Source: Vreelandella profundi (GTDB lineage Bacteria > Pseudomonadota > Gammaproteobacteria > Pseudomonadales > Halomonadaceae). Taken from it: a stretch of 64,000 nucleotides of DNA. Position 1 is the stretch's first letter. Each line of letters begins with the position of its first letter. The stretch is from contig NZ_CP077941.1 in NCBI RefSeq assembly GCF_019722725.1, positions 1,240,001 through 1,304,000 on the forward strand. The letters are read 5' to 3'. The notes beneath the pieces were generated by a model, which worked only from the letters and a program-made list of their open reading frames with translations, was not told the DNA's origin and ran no database searches. A program made the position numbers and the translations under genes. This document shows positions 8,634 to 17,213 of this stretch, piece after piece.

Positions 8634-9757
8634 TGGGCCTAATGCGCCGGTGGGCAAGCTTTGTCAAAAGGGTAGTGCACATCATTGCCAAGCCTATTAA
8701 GGGCGATAGTGGCCGTGGTGGCATGGTGGTTCATCCCTATCGAGGTTACGGCTCACAGAGTGAAGTGTTTGTCATGGGGCGAGTCTTTCGTCAGGCTGCC
8801 TTAGGCCGCGCTATCCCACGGCATGGAATGCTGCGTGATACTGCCGACGTTGCACGCCGAATTTTTCGTCGCGGCCTGGCTAACGCCCAGGTCGAAATTC
8901 ATATTGGCGAAAACCAGCTCTGCGTTGGCACGGATCGCGATGGCTATTTTGACGTGCATTTGCCGATTAGCCACGCCCTGCCCATTGATGTGTCTTGGCA
9001 CCGTGCCGACATTTTGGTGCATTGCCCGGGCGAGAACCCGGTGCGCGCTCAGGTCGAAGTGTACGTGCCGCCGCCAGAGGCAGATTTACTGGTGATCAGC
9101 GATATTGATGATACGGTCATGTTCACCGGCGTGGCCGAAAAGCTTAAAATGCTCTATCGCTTATTCGTTAAAAAACCTCATCGCCGTACTGCCTTTCCCG
9201 GCGTAGCAGCGCTTTATCAAGCGTTACATCGTGGCGTTAGTGAGCGCGCCGAACGGCCCATTTTGTATGTCTCGCGTGGGCCCTGGGCAATTTATGAAAT
9301 GCTCGAGACGTTTTTCCAAATTAACCGTATCCCGGTTGGGCCCATTTTGTTTTTACGCGAGTGGGGGATCTCCTGGCGCCGCCCTTGGCCGCGCCGTGCC
9401 GAAGAGCATAAGCGGGATCTCATCGACCGTATGCTGACGCTCTACCACGATATGCCGTGTATTTTGATTGGCGACAGCGGCCAGCACGACCCAGAAGTTT
9501 ATATCGAGATCGTCAAGGCTTACCCGCACCGCATTAAAGCCATTTATATTCGCCGCGTAGATAAAGATCCTAAGCGGGAAGAGGCGATTCAAAGGCTGCG
9601 TGATGAGCTGGCCGGTACCGATTGTGATTTGGTGCTCGCTGCCGACAGCGTGCTGATCGCTGAGCACGCCCACTCCCAGGGCGATATCTCTGCCCATGGC
9701 TTAGCGGCGGTGAAGCGCGATGTTGAAGAGCATCGCAATGATCCTGACCCTAGCTAA
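8633..9757 (+). CDS. APP1-type phosphatase-domain protein (DUF2183)
   Basis: A 374-residue protein ending in a DUF2183/APP1 domain, the catalytic domain of yeast phosphatidate phosphatase App1. The HAD-like motif DIDDT is at residues 157-161 (nucleophile and acid Asp), followed by FPGVAALYQAL, LYVSRGPWAIYEML and, near 280, CILIGDSGQHDPEVY, the second acidic motif. The N-terminal 150 residues contain a beta-rich segment. It probably dephosphorylates a lipid or other phosphate ester; the bacterial substrate is not known. The start is uncertain: the frame is open to 8510, and the ATG at 8633 is chosen because it overlaps the stop of a short frame with a good ribosome site. GTG 8624 or TTG 8630 are alternatives. 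Confidence 0.82.
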   Translation: MGLMRRWASFVKRVVHIIAKPIKGDSGRGGMVVHPYRGYGSQSEVFVMGRVFRQAALGRAIPRHGMLRDTADVARRIFRRGLANAQVEIHIGENQLCVGTDRDGYFDVHLPISHALPIDVSWHRADILVHCPGENPVRAQVEVYVPPPEADLLVISDIDDTVMFTGVAEKLKMLYRLFVKKPHRRTAFPGVAALYQALHRGVSERAERPILYVSRGPWAIYEMLETFFQINRIPVGPILFLREWGISWRRPWPRRAEEHKRDLIDRMLTLYHDMPCILIGDSGQHDPEVYIEIVKAYPHRIKAIYIRRVDKDPKREEAIQRLRDELAGTDCDLVLAADSVLIAEHAHSQGDISAHGLAAVKRDVEEHRNDPDPS

Positions 9758-9796
9758 ACAGCCTGGGGCGGTGAGAAATCGTCAACTGCACTTATG

Positions 9797-9808
9797 CCAT
9801 GATCATGG
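9797..9808. repeat. Perfect 12-base palindrome upstream of the zinc peptidase gene
   Basis: CCATGATCATGG lies in the 110-base gap between the APP1-like gene and the peptidase gene. It could be an operator half-site pair or mere chance; no known factor is recognised. Confidence 0.25.
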
Positions 9809-9867
9809 TAAAACAATCGGCCTGTTCACGGGCCTAGAGACAGCCCCTTCATCTGCGGTGAATTGCC

Positions 9868-10542
9868 ATGGTCGTTGTGTTAATCGTGCTGGCGCTGGCT
9901 ATTTTTGTGCTCCCCAATGTATGGGCTAAATGGGTGCTCAAACGCCATACGCGTGGACGCGATGACTATCCGGGAACGGGCGCTGAGCTTGCTGAACACT
10001 TGCTTCGCCGCCTAGGCGTGGAGGGCGTCAACGTAGAGCGCACTGAATACGGGGATCATTACGACCCAGAAACGCGCTGCGTTCGCCTTTCATCAGATCA
10101 TTATGATGGCCGATCGCTCACGGCGGTGACGGTGGCTGCCCATGAGGTTGGGCATGCCATTCAGCATCATCAAGGCTATTCGCCGCTGCTTGCGCGCAGC
10201 CGTTTAGTGGGGGTCGCTCAAAAGGCTGAAAAGCTTGGCGCTATTTTAATGATGGCCGCGCCTTTTCTATTCCTATTAACGCGGCTGCCGGGCGGGCTTG
10301 CCATCGTTGTGGCGGTGGCGGTTATCAGTTTTGGCACCGCCGCGGTGGTGCATCTAGTGACGCTGCCGGTGGAGTTTGACGCAAGCTTTAATCGGGCGCT
10401 GCCGCTGCTGAAAGAATACGTGCCGCCTTATGACATGGCCGGCGCGCGGCACGTACTTACTGCCTGTGCTTTTACCTATGTGGCGGCATCACTCGCCAGC
10501 GTCATAAACCTAGGCCGCTGGCTGGTGATTTTACGGCGCTGA
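9868..10542 (+). CDS. YugP-family membrane zinc metallopeptidase
   Basis: A 224-residue membrane protein of the neutral zinc metallopeptidase family typified by B. subtilis YugP. The zinc motif HEVGHAIQH is at residues 92-100, preceded by the family's RLSSDHYDGRSLTAVTVAA. One hydrophobic segment lies at the N-terminus (2-20), two in the middle (about 125-165) and one near the C-terminus, leaving the active site near the membrane face. The third metal ligand is probably in LPVEFDASFNRA. The substrate is unknown. The ATG at 9868 has only a weak ribosome site. Downstream lies the decayed cmoB copy, in convergent orientation. Confidence 0.85.
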   Translation: MVVVLIVLALAIFVLPNVWAKWVLKRHTRGRDDYPGTGAELAEHLLRRLGVEGVNVERTEYGDHYDPETRCVRLSSDHYDGRSLTAVTVAAHEVGHAIQHHQGYSPLLARSRLVGVAQKAEKLGAILMMAAPFLFLLTRLPGGLAIVVAVAVISFGTAAVVHLVTLPVEFDASFNRALPLLKEYVPPYDMAGARHVLTACAFTYVAASLASVINLGRWLVILRR

Positions 10543-10586
10543 GCCTAGCCGTGTTACCTGACAATATTTTATTGAAAATAGCGTGT

Positions 10587-10770
10587 CTAAAAGGGCTTAT
10601 TAGCCAAAATGAGCGCTCGACGCGGTGCCAGGCGCCAAAGCCTATTTGAGCTGCTGAAGATGTTCAAGCGGTGCGGGGCGGTGATAGAGCGCGCCCATAG
10701 AGAATGCCGTGTCGAAAAAGCCCAGATTCTTGGGTACATCTTCAATACCAACACTGATGGTCAGTGCTGC
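10587..10770 (-). pseudogene. Decayed fragment of cmoB (3'-terminal copy)
   Basis: Reading the reverse strand, this fragment encodes VGIEDVPKNLGFFDTAFSMG and then LYHRPAPLEHLQQLK, nearly identical to intact CmoB encoded at 17214-18224. A stop codon (TAG) follows, then ALAPG, then, out of frame after a deletion of about 90 codons, the exact CmoB C-terminal tail APRRALILANKPF and stop at 10587-10589. The deletion joint falls at a CCTG shared by both ends. Nucleotide differences throughout show it is an old or foreign copy, not a recent duplication. Similarity fades beyond about 10755-10800. Confidence 0.85.
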
Positions 10771-11155
10771 ATTATCTAGCAGGTACGCAACGTTTTTTTG
10801 CATGTCGCTAAAGCTACTGAGTGTGGTAAAGCGCCTATCAATAGCTATTTTAGGGATACTGCTGCATTAATTAGATCGGTATTCAAATAATTTATACCCC
10901 CCTTAAAAAAACCAATTTGTTGAGCCGCGCTCTTCTATGACATTTTGTAGTACTTATTATGTGCTTAACTATGTCAATAGGATTGGACGATGGACGCATG
11001 CCTGCCGATTAATACTGTTTGTTTGTTAAATGATCTAAAGTTTATGAGAGAGCTTTTGTCTTTTGCATAATCTCTTTGGCTAATAAATTTTTATTTATTA
11101 AATTATATTCAGAGTTTTTGAATGCTCTCTTCTCTATCTTTAGAGGAAGTTCGCG
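10771..11155. other. Non-coding AT-rich stretch before the PrpD-family gene
   Basis: No credible gene is seen. The first part (to about 10870) may hold further unrecognisable cmoB-derived sequence. From 10870 the sequence becomes AT-rich and presumably carries the promoter of the PrpD-family gene. That gene has GAGG (11143-11146) as its ribosome site. No clear -35/-10 pair was found. Confidence 0.4.
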
Positions 11156-12523
11156 ATGATGTTTTCAAGGGAATTATCAAAATTAATTATATCTTTATGT
11201 GATGAAGATCTTACATTAAGTGCTCTGGATAATGCGAAGACGGTTATATTGGATACATTAGGCTGCGCTTTAGCTGGTGCGAATGAGCCAGCCGTCGAAA
11301 TGTTAGTTACCACTCCTGGTATTGCTACGAAAGGAAACGTTAGGTTAATTGGCCGAACTGAACGATTAGATGTACTCAATGCGGCGCTGGTTAATGGCAC
11401 GGCGGCGCATGCTTTGGATTTTGACGATGTAAATACAGCCATGGGGGGGCATCCTTCCGCCCCTGTACTTTCTGCATTAATGGCTTGCTGCGAACTTGCA
11501 CCATATTCTGGAAGAGAGCTGCTGTTAGCATTTATAACGGGATTTGAAACAGAGACTCGTTTGGCGCGTGCGGTTAACTTTCATCACTATCAACTAGGAT
11601 GGCACCCTACCGCCACGCTGGGAGTATTTGGTGCTGCTGCTGCCTGCGCTAAGTTAATGAAACTGAATGAGGAGCAAGTAGCAACTTCGCTCGCATTTAG
11701 TGCAAGCCTAGCCAGTGGGTTGAAAGCTAATTTTGGCACTATGACAAAGCCCTTTCATGTGGGCCATGCCGCGCGTCATGGGCTAATGGCTACATTAATG
11801 GCACGCCAAGGATGGACCGCTAGCGCAGATGCATTCGAACACGAACAGGGGTTCTTTAATGTGTTTAATGGTAAAGGTAACTATAACTTTTATCGTGCGC
11901 TTGAAGAGTGGGCAGCTCCTCTAGACATAGTATCCCCTGGTATTGGCATCAAGCTTTATCCATGTTGTGATAGTACCCATACTAGTATCGATGCCGTAAG
12001 GCTTTTACACGCTGAGCATCAGTTCAATGAGGTTGATATTGAGCGAATTGAGGTAATGATCCATCCTCTTAGGTTAACCCATATCAATCGTCCTAATCTT
12101 CGTAGCGCAACAGATGCAAAGTTTAGTGTTCAGTACTGCATTGCATGCATGTTAATTGATAAAAAGATTGATTTTAATAGCTTTTCGCCTTTGGCATACG
12201 AAAACTCTAAGGTGCAGGCTTTAATGTCAAAAATTCAAGTGTTTCCACATCCCACCCCTGAACAATCTTCGGTTGGAAACTATCTAACGGATTTTCGTAT
12301 ACAAATGAAGGACGGTATTTGGCTCGAAAAACGAATGGAACAACCGCTAGGTCGACATATTGACGAGCCTGCTCCATTAGAGTTAATCCTAGAAAAATTT
12401 GAAAGCTGTGCTTCTTTGGTATTGAAGGCTAGTGCTGTAAAGAAACTCTCCAACGCGGTCATGAATATAGAGAATTTTTCGGATGCTTCTGAACTTGTAA
12501 AGCTCTCCTCGCTAGATACTTGA
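11156..12523 (+). CDS. MmgE/PrpD family protein (dehydratase or decarboxylase-like)
   Basis: A 455-residue member of the MmgE/PrpD superfamily, which includes 2-methylcitrate dehydratase and cis-aconitate decarboxylase. Family features seen are the N-terminal helical part with LDTLGCALAGA, the conserved NGTAAHALDFDD (about 81-92) and MGGHPSAPVL, then GWHPTATLGVFGAA and TKPFHVGHAARHG, which supply active-site His and Lys residues. The C-terminal lid domain begins near HINRPNLRSATDAKFS. The exact reaction cannot be told from sequence. Since a tripartite tricarboxylate transporter follows, a di- or tricarboxylic acid substrate is likely. The start could be either of two tandem ATGs (11156 or 11159). 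Codon use is AT-rich, unlike the core genes. Confidence 0.88.
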   Translation: MMFSRELSKLIISLCDEDLTLSALDNAKTVILDTLGCALAGANEPAVEMLVTTPGIATKGNVRLIGRTERLDVLNAALVNGTAAHALDFDDVNTAMGGHPSAPVLSALMACCELAPYSGRELLLAFITGFETETRLARAVNFHHYQLGWHPTATLGVFGAAAACAKLMKLNEEQVATSLAFSASLASGLKANFGTMTKPFHVGHAARHGLMATLMARQGWTASADAFEHEQGFFNVFNGKGNYNFYRALEEWAAPLDIVSPGIGIKLYPCCDSTHTSIDAVRLLHAEHQFNEVDIERIEVMIHPLRLTHINRPNLRSATDAKFSVQYCIACMLIDKKIDFNSFSPLAYENSKVQALMSKIQVFPHPTPEQSSVGNYLTDFRIQMKDGIWLEKRMEQPLGRHIDEPAPLELILEKFESCASLVLKASAVKKLSNAVMNIENFSDASELVKLSSLDT

Positions 12524-13061
12524 AACGATCGTTAAATAAAGTCAGCTCATTGTCTTTTCGCTAAGCTAATGATTATACTCTAGCTGTATGCATATACTCT
12601 CTATCGTCCTCTGGGTAGATTGTAAAGAAATCAATAGTGTAGAAAGAAACGAAAACTCCAGTAGCAGTAGCGGCAACACAAAAAGTTCAAAAGCGGTAAG
12701 TTATTCTAAAAAGCGATGGGTTTTATATTGTTTGTTTTAATTAATTTTTTTATGCGTTATATGATTGGCTTTTGTAGTTCCTAAAGATAGCACCATGCGC
12801 TAGGAATCAAATTTAGCAGCATGCTGTGAGTGGAGCCGTGTATATGATTAATTAAAAAGATGTTAATAATTAGTCTAATAGACTTTTGTTGTAGATTGTT
12901 TTTTTAAATTATTATTTTTTAAGCTATTGTTTTTTAAGTTTTTTTTAATTATATTTTTAATTTTTTTCGGGTATAGGTCGAGGCTATATCTTTTGACAAA
13001 AAACGCATTCGATTGCCCTTGGCCTTTTATTTAAAGTGTTATTTCTAACGGAGGGGTTTTA
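12524..13061. other. 538-base AT-rich intergenic region upstream of the tct genes
   Basis: No convincing open frame is present on either strand. The stretch 12720-12970 contains repeated T-runs and TTTTTTAATT-like words. A TTGACA at 12993-12998 is a good -35 element but has no matching -10 at 16-18 bases. An ACGGAGG ribosome site (13049-13055) precedes tctB. The region probably separates the PrpD gene from a tct transcription unit and carries its regulator sites. Confidence 0.5.
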
Positions 13062-13511
13062 ATGAAAATATTTTTAAGGCGAGTCACGCCAACAGGTTGT
13101 GCATGTATAGGGTTGCTAGGAGTCGCATTGTTCTTTGTAGTGATAGGGAGTCGTTTGGATTTTGATGCTGCTTTTTTTCCTGTCACTATTTTAGTAGCAA
13201 TCTCTGCCCTTAGTATCATTCTTTTTTTCCAAGAGGGCCTTTTTAAGGCATCAGATAGTGCCGTTAAAGACTTATCAGTTCCTATTGGTAAGGTTTTGCT
13301 AGGGATTTTATTTACAGCTATATATGTATTAGCTGTTCATTTTATAGGTTTTTTCTTCTCTACCTTTATAATGATTCCTATTGTGAGCAAGGTGTTTGGT
13401 TATCAATGCTGGTCGCGAAGCATCATTTGTTCATCTGTATTTACAATAATGCTTTATCTTCTATTTGAAATTGCTATGGGAAGAAGTTTGCCCCACGGCC
13501 TATTGATCTGA
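13062..13511 (+). CDS. tctB: Tripartite tricarboxylate transporter, small membrane subunit TctB
   Basis: Small subunit of a TTT-family secondary transporter. 149 residues with four predicted membrane helices (about 13-30, 38-57, 78-100 and 115-135), the usual TctB architecture. Sequence conservation in TctB is low, so the call rests on topology and on its place directly before tctA (9-base gap) and tctC. A strong ribosome site (ACGGAGG) precedes the ATG at 13062. Codon use is AT-rich, as in the rest of the island. Confidence 0.85.
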   Translation: MKIFLRRVTPTGCACIGLLGVALFFVVIGSRLDFDAAFFPVTILVAISALSIILFFQEGLFKASDSAVKDLSVPIGKVLLGILFTAIYVLAVHFIGFFFSTFIMIPIVSKVFGYQCWSRSIICSSVFTIMLYLLFEIAMGRSLPHGLLI

Positions 13512-13520
13512 GGTTGACAT

Positions 13521-15029
13521 ATGTTTCATGCATTATGGGACGCATTGCCAGGTATTTTGGACTTAAGTAGTCTATTGGCAATTGCAGTGGGTGTTGTCGC
13601 CGGTATATTTCTTGGGGCTCTTCCTGGCCTTAGCGCTACACTAGGTATTTCTGTATTACTGCCTTTTACTTTTGGGTTAAGTCCCCAAGTTGCTTTAGGT
13701 ATGATGGCAGGGATTTATAATGGATCAATGTATGGTGGAGCTATTCCGGCTATTCTGCTTAATATTCCTGGGACGCCTTCTGCAGTAGCGACGACATTTG
13801 ATGGCTACCCGATGGCGCAGCAGGGGCGCGCAAATGAAGCTTTACGGGTTGCATTAGTTTCTTCCGCTATTGGTGGTATTGCCAGTGGCTTAGCGTTAAT
13901 GCTTTTAGCACCTCCACTAGGCAGTGCAACACTCATGTTTGGGCCTATTGAGATATTCTGGGTTTCAGTTTTTGGTATTTTGAGTATTGCGTTGTTAATT
14001 AAGGGAAATGCAATAAAAGGCCTCATTAGTGCAGGCATAGGCATTTTTGTGGCTACTGTTGGCATTGATCCCGTAAGTGCAAGTGAGCGTTTTACATTTG
14101 GTTCTATATATCTTGGTGATGGTATAAGTGTCATTGTACTTCTTATCGGTCTATACGCTCTTCCTCCAGTAATTGATACGCTAACTAATCCTTCATCTAA
14201 TAATAAACAACACCAAAATAACTATAGTGCTGGAGGTGTTGCATCTTTTATCTCAATGTTAAGATTTTGGAAAACTTGGATAAGATCTTCATTGATCGGT
14301 ATTGCAGTAGGTATTTTGCCAGGAGCAGGTGGATCATTTGGAACCTTCATTAGCTATAATGAAGCAAAACGCAACGCTCGTAATCCGGATGACTGGGGTA
14401 AGGGGGAACCAGAAGGCGTGGCTGCTGCAGAAACTTGCAACAATGCTGATACTGCTGCTTCAATGATTCCTGCGTTGACACTTGGTATACCTGGTACTTC
14501 GGTAGCCGCCGTTATGCTTGGTGGTTTTTTAATTCACGGTCTTCAGCCGGGTCCCAATTTGTTCCGAGAGCATCCAGATGCTGTTTTTGGCTTTATGTGG
14601 CAGTTCTTAATTGCCTCAGTAATGTTGATTTTTCTTGGTGGATCGGTAGCAACGAGAATTTTTTCGAAAGTTCTTTACTTGCCTAAGCAATTGCTCGCAA
14701 GCACCATTTTATCATTGATGGTTGTGGGGGCTTATTCTATTCATGAATCTATGTTCGATGTTTATTTAATGCTTGGTTTTGGCGTTATTGGATATATTCT
14801 TGATAAATTGAAATTCCCTATGGCTCCAGTAGTCCTTGGTGTTATTTTAGGTGGCTTTATGGAGTATAACTTTCGGCTATCTATGCTTATGAGTGGTAAT
14901 GATATTAGTGTCTTGTGGGGGTCTATAACATCTGTAGTTTTGATAGTATTAGTCGTCGGGCTAATAGCTTTAACTCTGCTGAAAGATAAGGTTTCGGCAA
15001 TGATCGGCAAAAAATACCAACCTAGGTGA
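13521..15029 (+). CDS. tctA: Tripartite tricarboxylate transporter, large permease TctA
   Basis: The 12-helix transport channel of the TTT system. At 502 residues it matches TctA family length. Diagnostic motifs are ALPGLSATLGISVLLPFTFG near residue 35, GSMYGGAIPAILLNIPGTPSA near 68-88 with the conserved GTPSA, and a second inverted copy with GILPGAGGSFGTFISYNEAK near 265 and TLGIPGTSVAAVMLGG near 320. The paired GIPGT/NIPGT motifs reflect the internal duplication and probably shape the substrate site. It lies between tctB and tctC (9-base gap), so the three are co-transcribed. Confidence 0.95.
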   Translation: MFHALWDALPGILDLSSLLAIAVGVVAGIFLGALPGLSATLGISVLLPFTFGLSPQVALGMMAGIYNGSMYGGAIPAILLNIPGTPSAVATTFDGYPMAQQGRANEALRVALVSSAIGGIASGLALMLLAPPLGSATLMFGPIEIFWVSVFGILSIALLIKGNAIKGLISAGIGIFVATVGIDPVSASERFTFGSIYLGDGISVIVLLIGLYALPPVIDTLTNPSSNNKQHQNNYSAGGVASFISMLRFWKTWIRSSLIGIAVGILPGAGGSFGTFISYNEAKRNARNPDDWGKGEPEGVAAAETCNNADTAASMIPALTLGIPGTSVAAVMLGGFLIHGLQPGPNLFREHPDAVFGFMWQFLIASVMLIFLGGSVATRIFSKVLYLPKQLLASTILSLMVVGAYSIHESMFDVYLMLGFGVIGYILDKLKFPMAPVVLGVILGGFMEYNFRLSMLMSGNDISVLWGSITSVVLIVLVVGLIALTLLKDKVSAMIGKKYQPR

Positions 15030-15038
15030 GGGCTTGAA

Positions 15039-15986
15039 ATGAATTACAATAAAACTTTATTAGCAACGATGTTTGCATTGTTAGCGCCAGTGGCAGCCCA
15101 GGCTGATTTTCCTCAAAAAAATATTACGATTGTTGTTGGATATGGTCCAGGAGGAGGGTCTGACATAACCGCACGCGTGGTTTCTCAGTATCTTGAGAAA
15201 TACCTAGATGGGAATGTCAGTGTTGTGGTGAGAAACGTTCAAGGTGCTGGCGGAGTCATTGCATTAACTCAAGTTTCTCGAGCCGAGCCTGATGGCTATA
15301 CCATCGGTGCATTTAATGTGCCTGCATCTAACGGTAGGATGAAAGATCGCTCTGTTTCATATGGACTGGATAGTTTTGATTTTCTGGCAGGTGTAGCATC
15401 AGACCCGAATACGTTAGTCGCATTGAAAGGAAGCGGTATAGAGACCCTTGATGAGCTAGCAGAAGCATGTGCTAGTGAAGAGCGTCTGACATTGGGTGTT
15501 GCTGGGTTCGGTGGTGAAGACCATTTTGCCGCCCGGCAAATTGAAGATAAACTAGGGTGTAGCTTCACCTATGTTCCGTTGGGTGGGGATGGCCCAGCTC
15601 GAACAGCCGTAATGGGGGGGCATGTTAACTTGGCCGTCGTGAATGTCAGCGCGGCTTATAATTACCAGGAGGCGCTCAGTTTCCTTGGTGTGATGGATCA
15701 ATCTCGTTCTCAATATGTAGAAGAAGTGCCAACTTTTATAGAGCAAGGTTATGATATTGAGATGGCTTCTACTCGAGGCTATGTGTTGCCTGCCGGAACA
15801 CCGCAGGAGATTGTAGAACAGTATCTTTCTGCATTTACAGAGATGTTTAATGATCCTCAGTTTATTCAGGATATGGGACGTGAGGCGGTGCCTGCGATTT
15901 ATTTCGATGCAGTGGAATGGACAACGTTAGCTGAAGCTCAGGATAAAATAGTCACAGAGCTTTGGGAAAACTCTCCATGGAAGTAG
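15039..15986 (+). CDS. tctC: Tripartite tricarboxylate transporter, periplasmic binding protein TctC (Bug family)
   Basis: A 315-residue extracytoplasmic solute receptor. A signal peptide (MNYNKTLLATMFALLAPVAAQA) precedes FPQKNITIVVGYGPGGGSDI, where the GPGGGSD turn is the Bug-family loop that contacts the ligand carboxylate through water. The second loop region reads VNVSAAYN. Bug proteins bind mono- to tricarboxylates and other small acids; the ligand here is unknown. It is encoded 9 bases after tctA. The partner PrpD-like enzyme upstream and LysR downstream suggest one inducible catabolic unit. Confidence 0.93.
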   Translation: MNYNKTLLATMFALLAPVAAQADFPQKNITIVVGYGPGGGSDITARVVSQYLEKYLDGNVSVVVRNVQGAGGVIALTQVSRAEPDGYTIGAFNVPASNGRMKDRSVSYGLDSFDFLAGVASDPNTLVALKGSGIETLDELAEACASEERLTLGVAGFGGEDHFAARQIEDKLGCSFTYVPLGGDGPARTAVMGGHVNLAVVNVSAAYNYQEALSFLGVMDQSRSQYVEEVPTFIEQGYDIEMASTRGYVLPAGTPQEIVEQYLSAFTEMFNDPQFIQDMGREAVPAIYFDAVEWTTLAEAQDKIVTELWENSPWK

Positions 15987-16074
15987 TCCGAGAGGTCTTA
16001 AGGTTTAAGTGAGGATGCTGTGGGTATGGTGCGGTCGGCTCTAATGAGGGTAGGCCGAAAGAGAAGGAGGAAAT

Positions 16075-17010
16075 ATGAAAGCCAGTATTCGCAGTCTTGA
16101 AGTATTTCGTTCAGTGATGCATACGGGGTCTGTCAGTAAAACAGCCATTGAATTAAATGTATCTCAGCCAACAGCCAGCGGGATTATTAAACGCTTGGAA
16201 GACATTATCGGCGTACCGCTTTTTAACAGGTTAAATTTCGGTCTATCTCCGACGCCAGAAGCTGTTCAGTTGCTGCCAGAGGTAGAGAGAATATTTGATC
16301 ACTTTGCACACATGCAGGCCAAAATTGATAACATCGTCCAGGGTGGCGATGCCTTTTTAGCGGTTCAGTCGATTCACTCAATGTCCAAGCGTTTTGTTGC
16401 ACCAACGATTAAAATATTCACTGAATTGCACCCCCGTGCTCGTATATCAATTCACGCTGGGCAGTCTTCCCAAGTTATTGGTAATGTGGAAGTAGGCTCA
16501 TTTGATGTTGGATTTATTTATGGCACTAAAGCGAGTGAAGTGCTTGAAGCGTTGCCGCTGAAAAAAATACAGTATCGTTGCATCGTACGTGAAGACAGCC
16601 CCTTGGCGTCAAAATTAATGTTAGATATTGATGATATCCTTACTGAAAAGCTAATACTTAACCGGAGTGGTACTTATTTGCGCCAAGCAGTAGAGCGTAC
16701 ATTTCAAGCGCAAGGGATTACTTTAACACCACAAATTGAAGCAGGTACGATACAAGCCTATGAGTTGATCAGTAATGGTGTTGGTATAGGTATTCTTGAT
16801 GATTCACTCATTTCAGAGGGATATTACAAGGGGTTGGTGTCCTTGCCCACAGCGTTTGATATTAGCGTTCAGGCATCGCTAATCTATAATAAGAATATCT
16901 CGCTATCCTATTTTGCTAAACAGTATATTGAGTTGGTTTGTAATTATTTTCATGATGACGAGGGGGTTGAGGTAAGTGCACTAAAAAATGTGCTGAATAG
17001 CTCACCTTAA
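16075..17010 (+). CDS. LysR-family transcriptional regulator
   Basis: A 311-residue regulator with an N-terminal winged helix-turn-helix (residues about 4-60, containing TGSVSKTAIELNVSQPTASG and IKRLEDIIGVPLFNR) and a C-terminal effector-binding fold with two alpha/beta lobes (for example LAVQSIHSMSKRFV and SFDVGFIYGT). AAGGAGG gives a strong ribosome site at 16075. It lies downstream of, and on the same strand as, the tct genes rather than divergent from its target, which is less usual for LysR. It probably senses the transported acid or a derivative and controls the island genes. This role is inferred from neighbourhood. Confidence 0.9.
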   Translation: MKASIRSLEVFRSVMHTGSVSKTAIELNVSQPTASGIIKRLEDIIGVPLFNRLNFGLSPTPEAVQLLPEVERIFDHFAHMQAKIDNIVQGGDAFLAVQSIHSMSKRFVAPTIKIFTELHPRARISIHAGQSSQVIGNVEVGSFDVGFIYGTKASEVLEALPLKKIQYRCIVREDSPLASKLMLDIDDILTEKLILNRSGTYLRQAVERTFQAQGITLTPQIEAGTIQAYELISNGVGIGILDDSLISEGYYKGLVSLPTAFDISVQASLIYNKNISLSYFAKQYIELVCNYFHDDEGVEVSALKNVLNSSP

Positions 17011-17213
17011 TATGAAGTACGATGAGTTGAATAAATTGTCGAGTAATTTGCTCTTGCTATGTTTGGGGACCACGTTTGAGTGCAATAATGAGCCCTATCA
17101 TCGGTGAAAATGTGGTCATGAACTACATAGAACAGACGATTAAAAAACGTGCCATCATCCAGCCCTGTCTAATAGCGCGATTCATTGAAAATGGCTTATC
17201 GACAATAGTATGC

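Larger units (their letters stand above)
10543..17213. mobile_element. Putative acquired island inserted at the 3' end of cmoB
   Basis: Between the peptidase gene and intact cmoB lies a block whose coding parts use many A/T-ending codons and whose intergenic parts are unusually AT-rich, unlike both flanks. It carries a catabolic cargo (PrpD-like enzyme, TTT transporter, LysR). The left end has a same-orientation fragment of the cmoB 3' end (10587-10770); the right end is the intact cmoB. A partial direct repeat of a gene's 3' end around foreign DNA is typical of insertion by integration or recombination. No integrase, transposase or tRNA is seen, so the mechanism is unresolved and the outer limits are approximate. 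Confidence 0.55.

Noticed and set aside
9797..9808. CRP or FNR site at the CCATGATCATGG palindrome
   Set aside because: It does not match TGTGA-N6-TCACA or TTGAT-N4-ATCAA closely enough.
12993..12998. TTGACA as a tctB promoter -35 element
   Set aside because: No acceptable -10 sequence lies 16-18 bases downstream, so a sigma-70 promoter call is not supported.
10543..17213. Prophage, transposon or integrative conjugative element
   Set aside because: No integrase, transposase, conjugation or phage genes and no terminal inverted repeats; only a neutral island call is justified.
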